Positions 44,104 through 45,793 of a stretch of 45,793 bases of DNA are shown here, piece after piece. The notes under the pieces are model-generated. The model was given only the letters and a program-made list of their open reading frames with translations. It did no database searches and was not told where the DNA came from. Positions within the stretch are counted from its first letter, which is position 1. Each line of letters starts with the position of its first letter. Source of the DNA: Flavobacterium sp. FEMGT703F (GTDB lineage Bacteria > Bacteroidota > Bacteroidia > Flavobacteriales > Flavobacteriaceae); assembly GCA_002786385.1 (NCBI GenBank), contig PGCN01000020.1, positions 1 through 45,793 on the forward strand, in the 5' to 3' direction. Position numbers and translations under genes: made by a program.

Positions 44104-45793
44104 TGAAAAGAATTTTACTTTTTTTACTTGTTTTAGTCGGACTAACCTCCTCAGCTCAAACTTACCAAACATGGAGGTCAGAGGCTACCGACAACAGTTG
44201 GCAAACCAATGGCAACTGGTGGAATTTTCCCAATGGAAGTGCGATTGTATTCGGACAGCAAGAATGGGATAATAATCACTTCACATCACAGCAGTCAAAT
44301 GCTGATGTGAACACTTGGCGATTTTTATTCAAAGCCGGTGCCAATCAGGCCCACACTTTTTCAGGGAACAAGATTCGCTTTTTTGATTTTGGAGGTCAAA
44401 ATCCTACTATTACGAATATCTCAACAGCCACACACACTATTGGTAATAACATAGAGGGTGACGGCGATGTAGCAGATCCTTTGGAGATTTATGCCTATGA
44501 CGGTAATTTGAATTTTACGGGAGCCATCAATAACATGGGATCTTGGTTGGATTTTTACGGTAATGCCGGTAGAAATGTAAGTTTGTCAGGTTCTATTTCA
44601 GGTAGTGCCGGATTGGCTGTTAAAAACAATATTACGGTAAACTTATCCGGTCCGGCCAATAGTTACACCGGTGTTACCACGGTAGAAGCGGGTACGTTGG
44701 TGGTTCAAAAAGGTGGGCACTCTGCTAGTATTACTACCGGTGCAATAGCTTTTACTTTTGCCAGTCCGAATCAAGCTGCCGGGGTGTATGATTTTTTACC
44801 CGGACAATTAGGTGGTAGTACTGCACGTACTTTAACCAGTAATTTGGCTGCCGGAAAAACCATTAGCTTTAATTATGCTACAGGCGATGTTACCATATGT
44901 GATACTTTAACTATTACTGCTGCTTCGATAGCTTCTAACAATATTGTTAATCCTTCTTTTGCCAAGTCGGGTGATGTTATATCTTTGAGTTTTACTACTT
45001 CTGAGGCTGCTTCTGTTACCCCAACCGTAACCATTAATGGTACGAATGCCAGTGTTACAGGAAGTGGTACTTCATGGGTTGCTACCCTTTCGGCTACCGG
45101 TTTATCAAATGGGTTGGTAACCTTTTTAATCTCATATCAGAATGCTTTGGGTTGTACCGGTAGCAGAAATACCGTTACTAACAGTTCTTCGGTAACTGTA
45201 GATACTGTTGTTCCTACTTTTAACTCGGTTACGATCTCTTCTAACAATGTTAACAACTCTGCTACTGCTGTAGTTGGAGATGTTGTTACTTTAAGTTTTA
45301 CTACTTCCGAAGTTTTGTCGGCCGCGCCTACTGTTACTCTAAACGGTGTTTCGGCGAGTGTAACGGGTAGTGGAACCACTTGGTCGGCTACTACTACGAT
45401 TACCAATTGTTCCGGTGCTTCAGTTCCTTTTTCCATAGCGGTAAGCGACAGGGCCGGAAATACCGCCAGCAGAACTACTACCACTAATTCGTCACAAGTT
45501 GTTGTTAGTGGTGTAACCACTAACGGTAGTGTAACCACTTCTATTTGTCAAGGCGATACTTATGTTTGGCCTGCTAACGGACAAACCTACACTACGGCAC
45601 AAACCGGTTTAACTCATACGGTAGGGTGCAACACTGCTACATTGAATTTAACGGTAACACCAACTGTTACCCCAGGCGTATCATTAACGAGCAGCGATGC
45701 TGATAATACCTTTGCTTATGGTACAGGTGTTACCTTTGCCGCTTCGGCATCAAACTTAAGTGGTGGTACTGCTACTTATACTTTTACCGTTAA
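44104..45793 (+). CDS. Large surface adhesin with PATR and Ig-like repeats (3' partial)
   Basis: The frame from ATG 44104 is open to the end of the window, with 563 complete codons seen; it has no stop here. Order: signal peptide MKRILLFLLVLVGLTSSAQ; a beta-rich N-domain with WRSEATDNSWQTNGNWWNFP (about 20-160); a passenger-associated (PATR-like) repeat, NSYTGVTTVEAGTLVVQKGG (about 194-213); and a further region with two tandem Ig-like units sharing SFTTSE and VTGSGT-W motifs (about 280-460), then a unit with CQGDTYVWPANGQTY. This build, and the T9SS setting, suggest a long exported adhesin; the sorting signal would be beyond the window. The alternative, a type V autotransporter, needs a C-terminal barrel that cannot be checked here. 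Upstream palindromes may control it. Confidence 0.82.

Noticed and set aside
45137..45538. 133-codon minus-strand frame in the last adhesin
   Set aside because: It is the complement of Thr/Val/Ser-rich Ig-like repeats in a plus-strand frame that is open from 44104 to the window end.

Overview
The window looks like a chromosomal segment of a Flavobacterium-like member of the Bacteroidota. The evidence is: proteins with type IX secretion (T9SS) sorting tails of both kinds (CHU_C/type B and Por-secretion-tail/type A), a PorP/SprF partner, a PafA-type phosphatase, low-GC intergenic DNA, TAnnTTTG-type -7 boxes instead of sigma70 boxes, and almost no Shine-Dalgarno sequences. No tRNA, rRNA, CRISPR array, transposase or integrase was seen. 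The species cannot be named from the sequence alone.

Layout. (1) 1-7082: the 3' part of a giant repetitive SprB-like adhesin, a PorP/SprF outer-membrane partner and an OmpA/PD40 lipoprotein-like protein, ending in a terminator. (2) 7475-19226: housekeeping and signalling genes: PafA-like phosphatase, lysA (convergent), sucC, a TPR sensor kinase with a LytTR response regulator, a large LRR/T9SS surface protein and gltA. (3) 19286-24550: a small surface-glycan group: acyltransferase-3, DegT/StrS aminotransferase, NeuD-like acetyltransferase, DPM1/GtrB-like glycosyltransferase and a polytopic membrane protein; the last four are translationally coupled. (4) 24893-29139: a fibre-like protein with YadA-head-like and tandem repeats, followed after 2 bp by a secreted T9SS protein with a 3-coathanger-like segment. 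(5) 29220-34766: two pentein hydrolases (arginine deiminase-like and CtlX), marC, a CoA-binding protein, a decayed intergenic repeat, a sodium:solute symporter and recR. (6) 34843-42970: an exopolysaccharide export and precursor operon (Wza-like, Wzc-like, WbpP/TviC-like, UGDH, WbpA/TviB-like, RmlB) that contains no glycosyltransferase. (7) 43007-45793: an unrecognised 250-aa protein, a divergent region with two palindromes, and the 5' part of another large surface protein that runs off the window.

Together the genes describe a cell that invests heavily in its surface: T9SS-delivered adhesins, their outer-membrane partner and peptidoglycan anchor, and two glycan loci. Central-metabolism genes lie between them. 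The strongest candidates for new biology are the coupled fibre/T9SS pair, with a tandem repeat that has diverged only at synonymous positions; the Gly-Tyr minisatellite in the Wzc-like kinase; the two palindromes before the final adhesin; and the predicted leaderless recR transcript. Symbols are given only where the family is clear; all assignments come from reading motifs, not from database searches.
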